The notes under the pieces are model-generated. The model saw nothing but the letters and a program-made list of their open reading frames with translations, was not told where the DNA came from and ran no database searches. Positions 1 to 5,103 of a stretch of DNA of 5,103 bases are shown here, piece after piece. The DNA comes from Actinomycetota bacterium (GTDB lineage Bacteria > Actinomycetota > Actinomycetes > Nanopelagicales > Nanopelagicaceae): NCBI GenBank assembly GCA_026392815.1, contig JAPLBI010000043.1:1-5103 (forward strand), written 5' to 3'. Both the position numbers and the translations under genes were made by a program. How positions within the stretch are numbered: the first letter of the stretch is position 1; each line of letters begins with the position of its first letter.

Positions 1-326
1 CACTTACCGTTGTTCAGCTCACAATTTGCGCGATCTTAACTGGCATAATTTCTCTTGGACAAGGTTATGAAACACCGCCAGATGCTGGAGTTTGGGGCGT
101 AGTAATTTTCACCGCGGTTGTTTGCACCGCAGTTGCCTTCATCGTACAAACTTGGTCGCAAGCCCATATGACTTCTACCAAGGTGGCAGTTATCTTGACG
201 ATGGAAGTTGTCTTTGCTGCGCTCTTCGCAGTTGTATTTGGCGGAGAATCTCTCTCACTTCAAGTATCAATTGGCGGAATCTTGGTTGTGATCGCCATGT
301 ATTTGATCGTTATGAAAGAGGCGTGA
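1..326 (+). CDS. EamA/DMT-family transporter, C-terminal part (5' end outside window)
   Basis: This is the C-terminal 107 residues of an inner-membrane drug/metabolite transporter; the reading frame begins at base 3 and ends at TGA 324-326. Four hydrophobic segments are visible at about fragment residues 2-18, 29-49, 60-80 and 87-104, which suits the last four helices of the second EamA repeat. Family hallmarks are present: a Q-x-W-x-Q-A-type segment after the second helix (residues 49-54), then the helix TMEVVFAALFAVVFGGE, which matches the usual 'EPVFAAL...GE' EamA motif with Val in place of the usual Pro. Members export amino acids, nucleosides or other small metabolites, but the substrate cannot be read from this fragment. 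The next gene, a threonine aldolase, starts 12 bases downstream on the same strand, so the two are probably cotranscribed. An amino-acid exporter would fit that context but is only a guess. Confidence 0.88.
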   Translation, partial: LTVVQLTICAILTGIISLGQGYETPPDAGVWGVVIFTAVVCTAVAFIVQTWSQAHMTSTKVAVILTMEVVFAALFAVVFGGESLSLQVSIGGILVVIAMYLIVMKEA

Positions 327-330
327 GAGG
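325..330 (+). promoter_or_regulatory. Ribosome binding site of the threonine aldolase gene
   Basis: GAGAGG lies 8 bases before the ATG at 339 and overlaps the TGA stop of the upstream transporter gene. This placement supports ATG 339 as the true start and suggests translational coupling between the two genes. Confidence 0.6.
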
Positions 331-338
331 CTTAGGCC

Positions 339-1379
339 ATGGCCAACCCAATTGATCTTCGCTCAGATACCGTAACTCGCCCATCACAGGCGATGCGCCA
401 AGCGATGGCAAGTGCTGAAGTTGGCGATGATGTTTATAGCGATGATCCAACGGTTAACTCACTAGAAGAACGAGTCGCTGCGCTCTTTGGAAAAGAAGCC
501 GGAGTCTTTACTCCCACTGGATCTCTAGCCAATCAATTGGCCATTCGCATGCTGGTTGCGCCAGGCGAAGAGTTAATCGCCGAGACAAATTCTCATATCG
601 TTCGCGCCGAACTAGGCGCCGCCGCAGTATTTAGTGGAATTACAACGCGCACTTGGCCCGCTAAAAATGGGCTGTTGGTCGCTAAGGATGCGCTGGAAAT
701 TGCTCGTCCAAACTCTGGCCCATATCTTGTTTCAACAACTGCAATCGCAGTCGAAAATACCCATAACTTTGGTGGCGGAACAGTTCAACCACTTGAAGAA
801 ATTAAAGCGCTTCGTAAAGGTGCGGATGAAATTGGCGTTGCCCTTCACTTAGATGGCGCACGAATCTGGAACGCTCACGTTGCAAGTGGCGTTGCTTTCA
901 ACGAATATGGAAAGTACTTCGACACGATCAGCGTCTGTTTATCTAAAGGTTTAGGTGCGCCAATTGGCTCGGTAATGCTCAGCACCAAAGAGCGCGTTGG
1001 TAAGGCGCGCGTTTGGCGCAAGCGTTATGGCGCCGGAATGCGCCAGGTTGGCTTGCTCGCAGGTGCTGCCCATTACGCACTCGATAACAATATTGCTCGC
1101 TTATCGGAAGATCATCGCCGCGCTAAAGAGTTGGCTGTTGCCATCGCTGCTATAGATAAATCCTTTGTTGATCCGGCTTTAGTTGAGACAAATATTGTTG
1201 GACTTGATTTAGCAAACGCTCCATACACCGCAGCAGAACTAGCAACGCGTTGCCGTGAAGCAGGCTTATGGATTAGCGCGCTAGGTCCGAAGTACGCGCG
1301 CTTAGTTACTCATTTAGATTTTGATGACGAGCAATGCGCTGCTGCAATTGAAATATTAAAGCGCGTTCTCGTGGCGTAA
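339..1379 (+). CDS. ltaE: Low-specificity L-threonine aldolase (PLP-dependent)
   Basis: This cytosolic fold-type I PLP enzyme cleaves L-threonine or L-allo-threonine to glycine and acetaldehyde, giving a route to glycine from threonine. The 346-residue length is normal for the family. The N-terminal signature DLRSDTVTRPS (6-16) and GDDVYSDDPTVN (29-40) are nearly as in E. coli LtaE. The phosphate-binding PTGSLANQ segment is at 59-66. A histidine that would stack on the cofactor is H86, ENTHN is at 139-143, HLDGAR (170-175) supplies the Asp and Arg that contact PLP, and the Schiff-base lysine is K203 in LSKGLGAPIGS. The start is supported by GAGAGG upstream. It closes with tandem stops TAA-TAG (1377-1382). 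Its last 24 bases overlap the 3' end of the convergent ogt gene. Stereospecificity (L-allo versus low specificity) cannot be told from sequence alone. A role with the upstream EamA transporter in threonine/glycine balance is inference from proximity. Confidence 0.95.
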   Translation: MANPIDLRSDTVTRPSQAMRQAMASAEVGDDVYSDDPTVNSLEERVAALFGKEAGVFTPTGSLANQLAIRMLVAPGEELIAETNSHIVRAELGAAAVFSGITTRTWPAKNGLLVAKDALEIARPNSGPYLVSTTAIAVENTHNFGGGTVQPLEEIKALRKGADEIGVALHLDGARIWNAHVASGVAFNEYGKYFDTISVCLSKGLGAPIGSVMLSTKERVGKARVWRKRYGAGMRQVGLLAGAAHYALDNNIARLSEDHRRAKELAVAIAAIDKSFVDPALVETNIVGLDLANAPYTAAELATRCREAGLWISALGPKYARLVTHLDFDDEQCAAAIEILKRVLVA

Positions 1380-1850
1380 TAGCCACTCTTTCTTACTTAG
1401 CCCATAGGCGTAATTTCCGAGGGCTCCCCCGGTTTTTACTATGCGATGACATGGAACAACGAGTGCAATTGCATTCTTGGCACATGCCGAACCCGCAGCG
1501 CGCACCGCAGCTGGTGAACCAGCGTTATCTGCTAAATCAGCATAAGAAAGTACTTTGCCGCCCTTAACTTTGCGCATCGCTTTCCAGGCTGCCTGTGAAA
1601 ATGGCGCACCAGGTTGGCGGACAGAAATTCCATTGATGGCAGCGATATCTCCGGCAAAGTAATCATTTAACAAATCAGTGATGACTGGGATCTTAGAAAC
1701 TTCCTTAAATCCCTTTTCATAATCGCCTTGAGAAAGGCCATCTTTAAGCGCCTTCATATTAGAAAGGTTTAGCCCCAGCAGAATTTGTTCATCGGCAATT
1801 AGATTTAAAACCCCGATAGGAGATTTGTATTGCGAGATCTGAAGTGTCAC
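1356..1850 (-). CDS. ogt: Methylated-DNA--[protein]-cysteine S-methyltransferase (Ogt/MGMT type)
   Basis: This suicide DNA-repair protein transfers the alkyl group of O6-alkylguanine (and O4-alkylthymine) to its own cysteine. In the 164-residue form the active site is VVPCHRIV with acceptor C134 and H135. Other expected elements are Y103 in LSYADLA, the likely arginine finger R117 in VRAAG, N126 before the active site, and GNYAYGLSKKEWLLRHE at the end with E161. The hinge-preceding segment reads SACAKNAI, with Ala where Pro usually follows Asn. There is no AdaA/AdaB regulatory domain, so this is the stand-alone Ogt form. I chose the GTG at 1850 because the protein then begins MTLQISQYKSPIG, like typical Ogt N-termini, and starts 10 bases after the DAHP synthase stop. 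The open frame extends to a TTG at 1886, which would give 176 residues and a 26-base overlap. No strong ribosome binding site decides between them. It is probably the last gene of the pfkA-DAHP synthase transcript. Confidence 0.9.
   Translation of the reverse strand: MTLQISQYKSPIGVLNLIADEQILLGLNLSNMKALKDGLSQGDYEKGFKEVSKIPVITDLLNDYFAGDIAAINGISVRQPGAPFSQAAWKAMRKVKGGKVLSYADLADNAGSPAAVRAAGSACAKNAIALVVPCHRIVKTGGALGNYAYGLSKKEWLLRHENAL
1371..1394 (+). terminator. Possible rho-independent terminator across the threonine aldolase stop codon
   Basis: GTGGC (1371-1375) pairs with GCCAC (1382-1386) around a 6-base loop that contains the TAA stop, and is followed by the pyrimidine-rich run TCTTTCTT (1387-1394). 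The stem is only 5 bp and the tail contains C residues, so any terminator would be weak. The same bases encode the C-terminus of Ogt on the other strand. No T-rich tail follows the hairpin in the minus direction, so it would serve only the + strand. Confidence 0.35.
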
Positions 1851-1860
1851 GTCCGCTAAA

Positions 1861-3207
1861 TTAGCGATCGCGCAACATTTCAGCAACTAAAAAGGCAAGT
1901 TCCAGAGACTGAGAGTGGTTAAGGCGTGGGTCGCAGGCGCTTTCGTAGCGGGTGGCTAAATCAGTTTCCGAGATCTGCTCTCCGCCGCCTAGGCACTCGG
2001 TGACATCATCACCGGTTAGCTCGATATGGATTCCACCTGGATGTGTTCCGAGGCTCTTATGTACTTCAAAGAATCCCTTTACTTCATCCATAACGTCATC
2101 GAAGCGACGGGTCTTATAACCAGTTGCTGCCTCAAAGGTATTGCCGTGCATTGGATCGCAGACCCAAAGTACTTGTGCACCTGATTTAGTAACGCCATCG
2201 ACTAGTGCAGGGAGTGCTTCGCGGATCTTTCCTGCACCCATACGAGTAATGAATGTGAGTCGACCTGGCTCGCGATTGGGATCAAGGCGATCGATCAAGG
2301 CAAGTGCATCATCAACTGTTGATTTAGGTCCGAGCTTTACACCGATTGGGTTACGTACCTTGGCTGCAAAATCAATATGTGCGCCATCTAGTTGACGCGT
2401 GCGTTCGCCGATCCATAAGAAGTGTGCTGAAACATCGTAAGGAAGTTGAGTGCGTGAATCGATGCGGGTAAGCGCCTTCTCGTACTCCATGATCAACGCT
2501 TCGTGGCTGGAGTAGAAATCAACAGATTTAAATGAATCAGGGTCTACGCCTGCAGATTTCATAAAGTCGAGTGCGCGACCGATCTCGCGCGCCATTTGTT
2601 CGTAGCGATCGCCAACAGATGAATCGCGGATAAAGCCCTTGTTCCATTCGTGAACTTGGCGTAGATCTGCAAATCCGCCTTGGGTAAAGGCGCGAACTAA
2701 GTTAAGGGTTGCAGCAGATGTGTTGTAAACGCGAACCATACGATCTGGATCTGGCGTACGTGATGCCTCATTAAATTCGAGATCGTTAACGGCATCTCCG
2801 CGGTAGGCAGGAAGCGTTACATCGCCGCGGGTTTCAAAATCATTGGAGCGTGGCTTTGCGAACTGTCCTGCCATGCGGCCAACTTTTACAACTGGCAGGC
2901 TTGAGTAGTACTGCAATACCGCGGCCATCTGCAATATCGTCTTTATGCGATTGCGAATTGAATCTGCAGTTGCGGCTGCAAATGTTTCGGCGCAATCTCC
3001 ACCTTGTAACCAGAAAGCGCGCCCTGCAGCTGCTTCAGCGATCTTCGCTTTTAGATCATCGCACTCACCAGCAAAGACCAGCGGAGGAAAAGATTTCAGT
3101 TGAGCAACTGCGGATTTCACAGGAGCACCATCAACACCACCCGGCCATTGCGGTTGTTGCGCCGCAACGAGTCCAGGGGTGAAGAGGCTATCTAGTGAAT
3201 TCATCAT
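1861..3207 (-). CDS. Class II 3-deoxy-7-phosphoheptulonate (DAHP) synthase
   Basis: It condenses phosphoenolpyruvate with erythrose 4-phosphate to DAHP, the first committed step of the shikimate pathway to aromatic amino acids. The 448 residues belong to the class II (plant/mycobacterial) family. The metal ligands are C72 (QGGDCAETF), H354 (DPMHGN), E396 (HIELTG) and D426 (CDPRLNH), each exactly 15 lower than the M. tuberculosis numbering I recall (C87, H369, E411, D441), implying an ungapped alignment over this span. Substrate-binding residues also appear: R111 and K118 in VGRMAGQFAKPRS, E268-R269 in GERTR, K291 in GVKLGPK and R322 in ITRMG. The N-terminus (MMNSLDSLFTPG) is shorter than in M. 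tuberculosis, where the extension helps form the tetramer and an aromatic allosteric site. Two adjacent ATGs (3207 and 3204) are possible starts, no ribosome binding site is visible, and no start codon lies upstream in frame within the 42-base gap to pfkA. Naming (aroF, aroG or aroH) varies between genomes, so I give none. Confidence 0.97.
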   Translation of the reverse strand: MMNSLDSLFTPGLVAAQQPQWPGGVDGAPVKSAVAQLKSFPPLVFAGECDDLKAKIAEAAAGRAFWLQGGDCAETFAAATADSIRNRIKTILQMAAVLQYYSSLPVVKVGRMAGQFAKPRSNDFETRGDVTLPAYRGDAVNDLEFNEASRTPDPDRMVRVYNTSAATLNLVRAFTQGGFADLRQVHEWNKGFIRDSSVGDRYEQMAREIGRALDFMKSAGVDPDSFKSVDFYSSHEALIMEYEKALTRIDSRTQLPYDVSAHFLWIGERTRQLDGAHIDFAAKVRNPIGVKLGPKSTVDDALALIDRLDPNREPGRLTFITRMGAGKIREALPALVDGVTKSGAQVLWVCDPMHGNTFEAATGYKTRRFDDVMDEVKGFFEVHKSLGTHPGGIHIELTGDDVTECLGGGEQISETDLATRYESACDPRLNHSQSLELAFLVAEMLRDR

Positions 3208-3214
3208 GGGATAA

Positions 3215-3220
3215 AGAGTA
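3215..3220 (-). promoter_or_regulatory. Possible -10 element for a leaderless DAHP synthase mRNA
   Basis: On the minus strand TACTCT fits the actinobacterial -10 pattern TANNNT and ends 7 bases before the ATG at 3207. That is the spacing expected if transcription begins at the A of the start codon. The absence of any Shine-Dalgarno sequence before this ATG agrees. No convincing -35 is seen, so this is tentative. If it is real, the gene has its own promoter in addition to read-through from pfkA. Confidence 0.3.
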
Positions 3221-3249
3221 GTTTGTTCAGATAGTTTCTCGGGTGAGAA

Positions 3250-4275
3250 TTATCCGAAGAAGATCTCTGACTCCTTGTAACGCTCGATTGGAACGGTCTT
3301 TAGCTTCTCAGTTGCTGTGGCAAGCGGAACGCGGACGATATCTGTTCCGTGAAGTGCAACCATCTTGCCCCAATCGCCTTCAGATGCAGCGGTGATTGCC
3401 TGCAAACCAAAGCGTGTAGCAAGAACGCGGTCAAAGGCAGTTGGCGTTCCACCACGTTGGATGTGGCCGAGTACAGATGTACGTGCCTCTTTGCCGGTCT
3501 TGGCTTCGATCTGCTTAGCAAGCCATTCGCCAATTCCAGAAAGCTTTACGTGACCGAAAGCGTCAAGCTCTCCATCTTTAGTGATCATGTCGCCATCTTG
3601 AGGAATTGCACCTTCAGCGATAACGATGATTGGTGCGTAACTGCTCTTGAAGCGAGATTCAACTAATTCGCAGACCTTATCTACCGAGAATTTAACTTCT
3701 GGGATCAAGATACAAGCGGCTCCACCTGCGATACCTGAGTGAAGTGCGATCCAGCCAGCATGGCGGCCCATAACTTCAACGATAAGTGCGCGGTGATGAG
3801 ATTCAGCAGTTGTGTGCAGGCGATCGATCGCTTCAACTGCAATGTTTACTGAAGTATCGAAACCAAATGTGTAATCGGTGTTGTTAAGGTCGTTATCGAT
3901 CGTCTTTGGAACGCCGATTACCTTTACGCCGAGCGCATCTAACTTCGTTGCAACGCCGAGAGTATCTTCGCCACCGATTGCGATAAGCGCATCGATTCCT
4001 TGATCTGCGAGGTTCTGCTTGATGCGTTCTACGCCATTTTCAATTTTAAATGGGTTGGTACGAGATGAACCGAGAATAGTTCCGCCGCGAGGCAAGATGC
4101 CGCGGGTTGTCTCGAGGTTGAGTTCCATTGTGTAGTTCTCAAGTGGGCCTTTCCAGCCATCACGGAAGCCAACAAACTCGTGGCCATATTCCTTCACACC
4201 TTTACGAACTACCGCGCGGATAACCGCATTAAGACCAGGGCAATCTCCGCCACCTGTAAGGACGCCAATACGCAT
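3250..4275 (-). CDS. pfkA: 6-phosphofructokinase, pyrophosphate-dependent type predicted
   Basis: It phosphorylates fructose 6-phosphate to fructose 1,6-bisphosphate in glycolysis. The 341-residue protein is a complete group III/mixed-substrate PFK. The N-terminal phosphate loop is LTGGGDCPGLNAVIR (6-20). The phosphoryl-donor site reads IGGEDTLG with D104, and VPKTIDND carries K124 and the catalytic base D127. MGRHAGW (169-175) and E221 (VIAEGA) bind the sugar phosphate, and GHIQRGGTPTAFDR (270-283) closes the active site. ATP-dependent PFKs have Gly at 104. Asp104 together with Lys124 is the accepted mark of PPi-dependent enzymes, and the whole protein resembles the PPi-PFK of Amycolatopsis methanolica. 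PPi as donor would make the step reversible and ATP-saving. The ATG is preceded at 5 bases by CTGGAG and, further up, by a consensus TATAAT. It is divergent from xylB (98-base gap) and followed after 42 bases by the DAHP synthase gene. Confidence 0.97.
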   Translation of the reverse strand: MRIGVLTGGGDCPGLNAVIRAVVRKGVKEYGHEFVGFRDGWKGPLENYTMELNLETTRGILPRGGTILGSSRTNPFKIENGVERIKQNLADQGIDALIAIGGEDTLGVATKLDALGVKVIGVPKTIDNDLNNTDYTFGFDTSVNIAVEAIDRLHTTAESHHRALIVEVMGRHAGWIALHSGIAGGAACILIPEVKFSVDKVCELVESRFKSSYAPIIVIAEGAIPQDGDMITKDGELDAFGHVKLSGIGEWLAKQIEAKTGKEARTSVLGHIQRGGTPTAFDRVLATRFGLQAITAASEGDWGKMVALHGTDIVRVPLATATEKLKTVPIERYKESEIFFG

Positions 4276-4280
4276 GAAAA

Positions 4281-4286
4281 CTCCAG
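4281..4286 (-). promoter_or_regulatory. Ribosome binding site of pfkA
   Basis: CTGGAG on the minus strand lies 5 bases before the pfkA ATG (4273-4275). It fixes this ATG as the start and contrasts with the two neighbouring genes, DAHP synthase and xylB, which show no such site. Confidence 0.65.
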
Positions 4287-4294
4287 TTCAAAAA

Positions 4295-4300
4295 ATTATA
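4295..4300 (-). promoter_or_regulatory. Promoter -10 element of pfkA
   Basis: A perfect TATAAT on the minus strand sits 19 bases upstream of the pfkA ATG, in an AT-rich stretch. A start site about 7 bases downstream would leave a leader of roughly 12 bases containing the ribosome binding site. No good -35 hexamer is found at 16-19 bases. A second, weaker candidate is TTGACC (4339-4344) with TAAAAT (4318-4323) at a short 15-base spacing. Confidence 0.5.
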
Positions 4301-4339
4301 AATCTAAGCCAAAATGAATTTTAGACTTGAGAATAAGTG

Positions 4340-4351
4340 GTCAACGTTGAC
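4340..4351. promoter_or_regulatory. Perfect 12-bp palindrome, candidate operator in the pfkA/xylB intergenic region
   Basis: GTCAACGTTGAC is a perfect inverted repeat centred on CG, with AACGTT at its core. This resembles the CG-centred palindromes bound by LacI-family sugar regulators, though it is not an exact match to the general LacI consensus. It ends 22 bases before the xylB start codon, so it would cover the -35 region of a leaderless xylB promoter. Its two halves also create TTGAC on both strands, so part of it could simply be -35 sequence. A repressor responding to xylose or xylulose is a reasonable guess, but no regulator gene is in the window. Confidence 0.45.
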
Positions 4352-4361
4352 AGGCACAGTC

Positions 4362-4367
4362 TAACCT
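4362..4367 (+). promoter_or_regulatory. Possible -10 element for a leaderless xylB mRNA
   Basis: TAACCT fits TANNNT and ends 6 bases before the ATG at 4374, which lacks any Shine-Dalgarno sequence. This is the arrangement of leaderless actinobacterial genes. The TTGACA at 4347-4352 is only 9 bases away, too close to be its -35, so that hexamer is better read as half of the palindrome. Confidence 0.35.
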
Positions 4368-4373
4368 CTACCC

Positions 4374-5103
4374 ATGGCTAACCAAAAACTCATCGCGGGC
4401 GTGGATTCATCTACTCAATCTTGCAAGGTCGTCATCCGCGATGGCGTTACTGGCGAGTTAGTCCGCGAAGGCCGCGCTACTCACCCAGATGGCACCGAAG
4501 TTAATCCTGCACACTGGGTCAGCGCCTTAGATACCGCTATTGCTGCAGCTGGTGGCCTCGATGGCGTGGAAGCAATCTCAATCGGTGGACAGCAACATGG
4601 AATGGTTGCACTCGATGCGCAAGGCAAAGTAATTCGCGATGCACTTCTATGGAATGACACACGTTCTGCAGATGCCGCAACAGCGCTAAATAAAGAACTT
4701 GGCGGCAATGCAGAAACTGCCAAACAAGTTGGTTCAGTTTTGGTTGCATCATTTACGGCAACTAAATTGCGATGGCTGGCAGATTCTGAGAAAGATAACG
4801 CGGCAAAGGTCGCCGGTGTTGCTCTCCCCCACGACTGGTTATCTTGCAACTGCAACACGGAAAAGGTGACGCTCTAGATTTCGGAAAACTTTTCTCTGAT
4901 CGCAGCGAAGCATCGGGAACTGGTTACTTCGATCCAACAACTTCGCAATATCGCCGCGATATCTTGGCAAAGGTGCTGCGCACCGATCGTGAAATACATC
5001 TACCTAAGATAATTTCACCAGCGCAATTTGGCGGAACAACTCCTGCGGGAATTCCAATTGCACCGGGAGCTGGAGATAACGCAGCCGCCGCACTTGGTAT
5101 TCA
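4374..5103 (+). pseudogene. xylB: Xylulokinase, frameshifted and cut by the window end
   Basis: FGGY-family carbohydrate kinase that would phosphorylate D-xylulose to xylulose 5-phosphate. The start ATG opens with [13 protein letters not shown] (8-20, phosphate loop with D11), then the substrate motif GGQQHGM (71-77), LLWNDTRSA (91-99) and LPHDWLS (151-157), all typical of actinobacterial xylulokinases. After S157 the frame becomes non-homologous and stops at TAG 4875-4877. Homologous sequence resumes in another frame from 4847 with [30 protein letters not shown] and finally GAGDNAAAALG, which carries the likely catalytic Asp (codon 5075-5077). Restoring one G after 4846 turns TCT-TGC into TCT-TGG-CAA and rejoins the two parts as DWLSWQLQ. 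The gene is therefore either a recent pseudogene or carries a sequencing or assembly error; coding quality on both sides of the break is good. About half of a usual 480-500-residue protein is present. Confidence 0.87.
4845..4847 (+). other. Frameshift point in xylB (apparent loss of one G)
   Basis: At TTGC (4844-4847) the family's expected Trp codon TGG reads TG followed by CAA. One extra G here restores a continuous frame from 4374 to the window end. The site is not in a long homopolymer and lacks a recognisable slippery heptamer, which argues against programmed frameshifting. Confidence 0.8.

Noticed and set aside
92..355. 87-residue + strand open frame rich in Cys, Arg and Ser
   Set aside because: It lies in another frame of the EamA gene, has no family features or ribosome binding site, and runs into the threonine aldolase start.
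1864..1871. GCGATCGC palindrome (again at 2605-2612), resembling the cyanobacterial HIP1 repeat
   Set aside because: Only two exact copies were noticed, both inside coding sequence where Asp-Arg or Ile-Asp-Arg codons (ATC GAT CGC) produce it. No cyanobacterial gene content is present.
2850..3182. 110-residue + strand open frame opposite the DAHP synthase gene
   Set aside because: The minus-strand DAHP synthase is unambiguous here; the composition (many Leu, Gln, Arg) is that of an antisense reading.
3236..3249. Hairpin TTCTC-GGGT-GAGAA after the pfkA stop as a terminator
   Set aside because: The stem is only 5 bp, not GC-rich, and has no T run after it on the minus strand.
4347..4352. TTGACA as the -35 box of xylB
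   Set aside because: It is 9 bases from the best -10 candidate, and at 17 bases the sequence (around 4370-4375) is ACCCAT, not a -10. It is better explained as half of the palindrome.
4481..4858. 125-residue minus-strand open frame opposite xylB
   Set aside because: It is an antisense shadow of well-conserved xylulokinase codons with no recognisable motif.
4842..4877. Programmed frameshifting in xylB
   Set aside because: No slippery heptamer, no evident downstream structure and no known frameshifting in xylulokinases; a missing base in the TGG codon explains it more simply.

Overview
The window looks like ordinary chromosomal DNA from an actinobacterium. The main pointers are a phosphofructokinase of the actinomycete pyrophosphate type, a class II (mycobacterial-type) DAHP synthase, a xylulokinase with the actinobacterial N-terminus, and two starts that look leaderless. 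Base composition is moderate by eye (roughly half GC) and genes are tightly packed. This would fit a small-genome, lower-GC actinobacterium such as the freshwater Nanopelagicales (acI) group, but that placement is inference. No RNA gene, insertion sequence, CRISPR array or phage gene is visible, and no gene-free stretch exceeds 100 bases.

Layout, left to right: (1) the C-terminal half of an EamA/DMT-type membrane transporter on the + strand, cut by the window edge; (2) 12 bases later, a complete low-specificity L-threonine aldolase on the + strand, probably cotranscribed with it; (3) three minus-strand genes, in transcription order a PPi-type 6-phosphofructokinase, a class II DAHP synthase and an Ogt-type methylated-DNA--cysteine methyltransferase; (4) a 98-base divergent intergenic region with a consensus -10 for pfkA and a perfect 12-bp palindrome beside xylB; (5) the first part of a xylulokinase gene on the + strand, broken by an apparent one-base deletion and then cut by the window edge. 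The threonine aldolase and ogt genes converge and overlap by 24 bases.

Metabolically, the right half is central carbon metabolism: xylulokinase feeds xylulose 5-phosphate into the pentose phosphate pathway, PfkA makes fructose 1,6-bisphosphate, and DAHP synthase takes erythrose 4-phosphate and PEP into the shikimate pathway. The most notable observations are the Asp104/Lys124 pyrophosphate signature in PfkA, the frameshift in xylB, and the palindrome between the divergent genes. I see no clearly new multi-gene system here.
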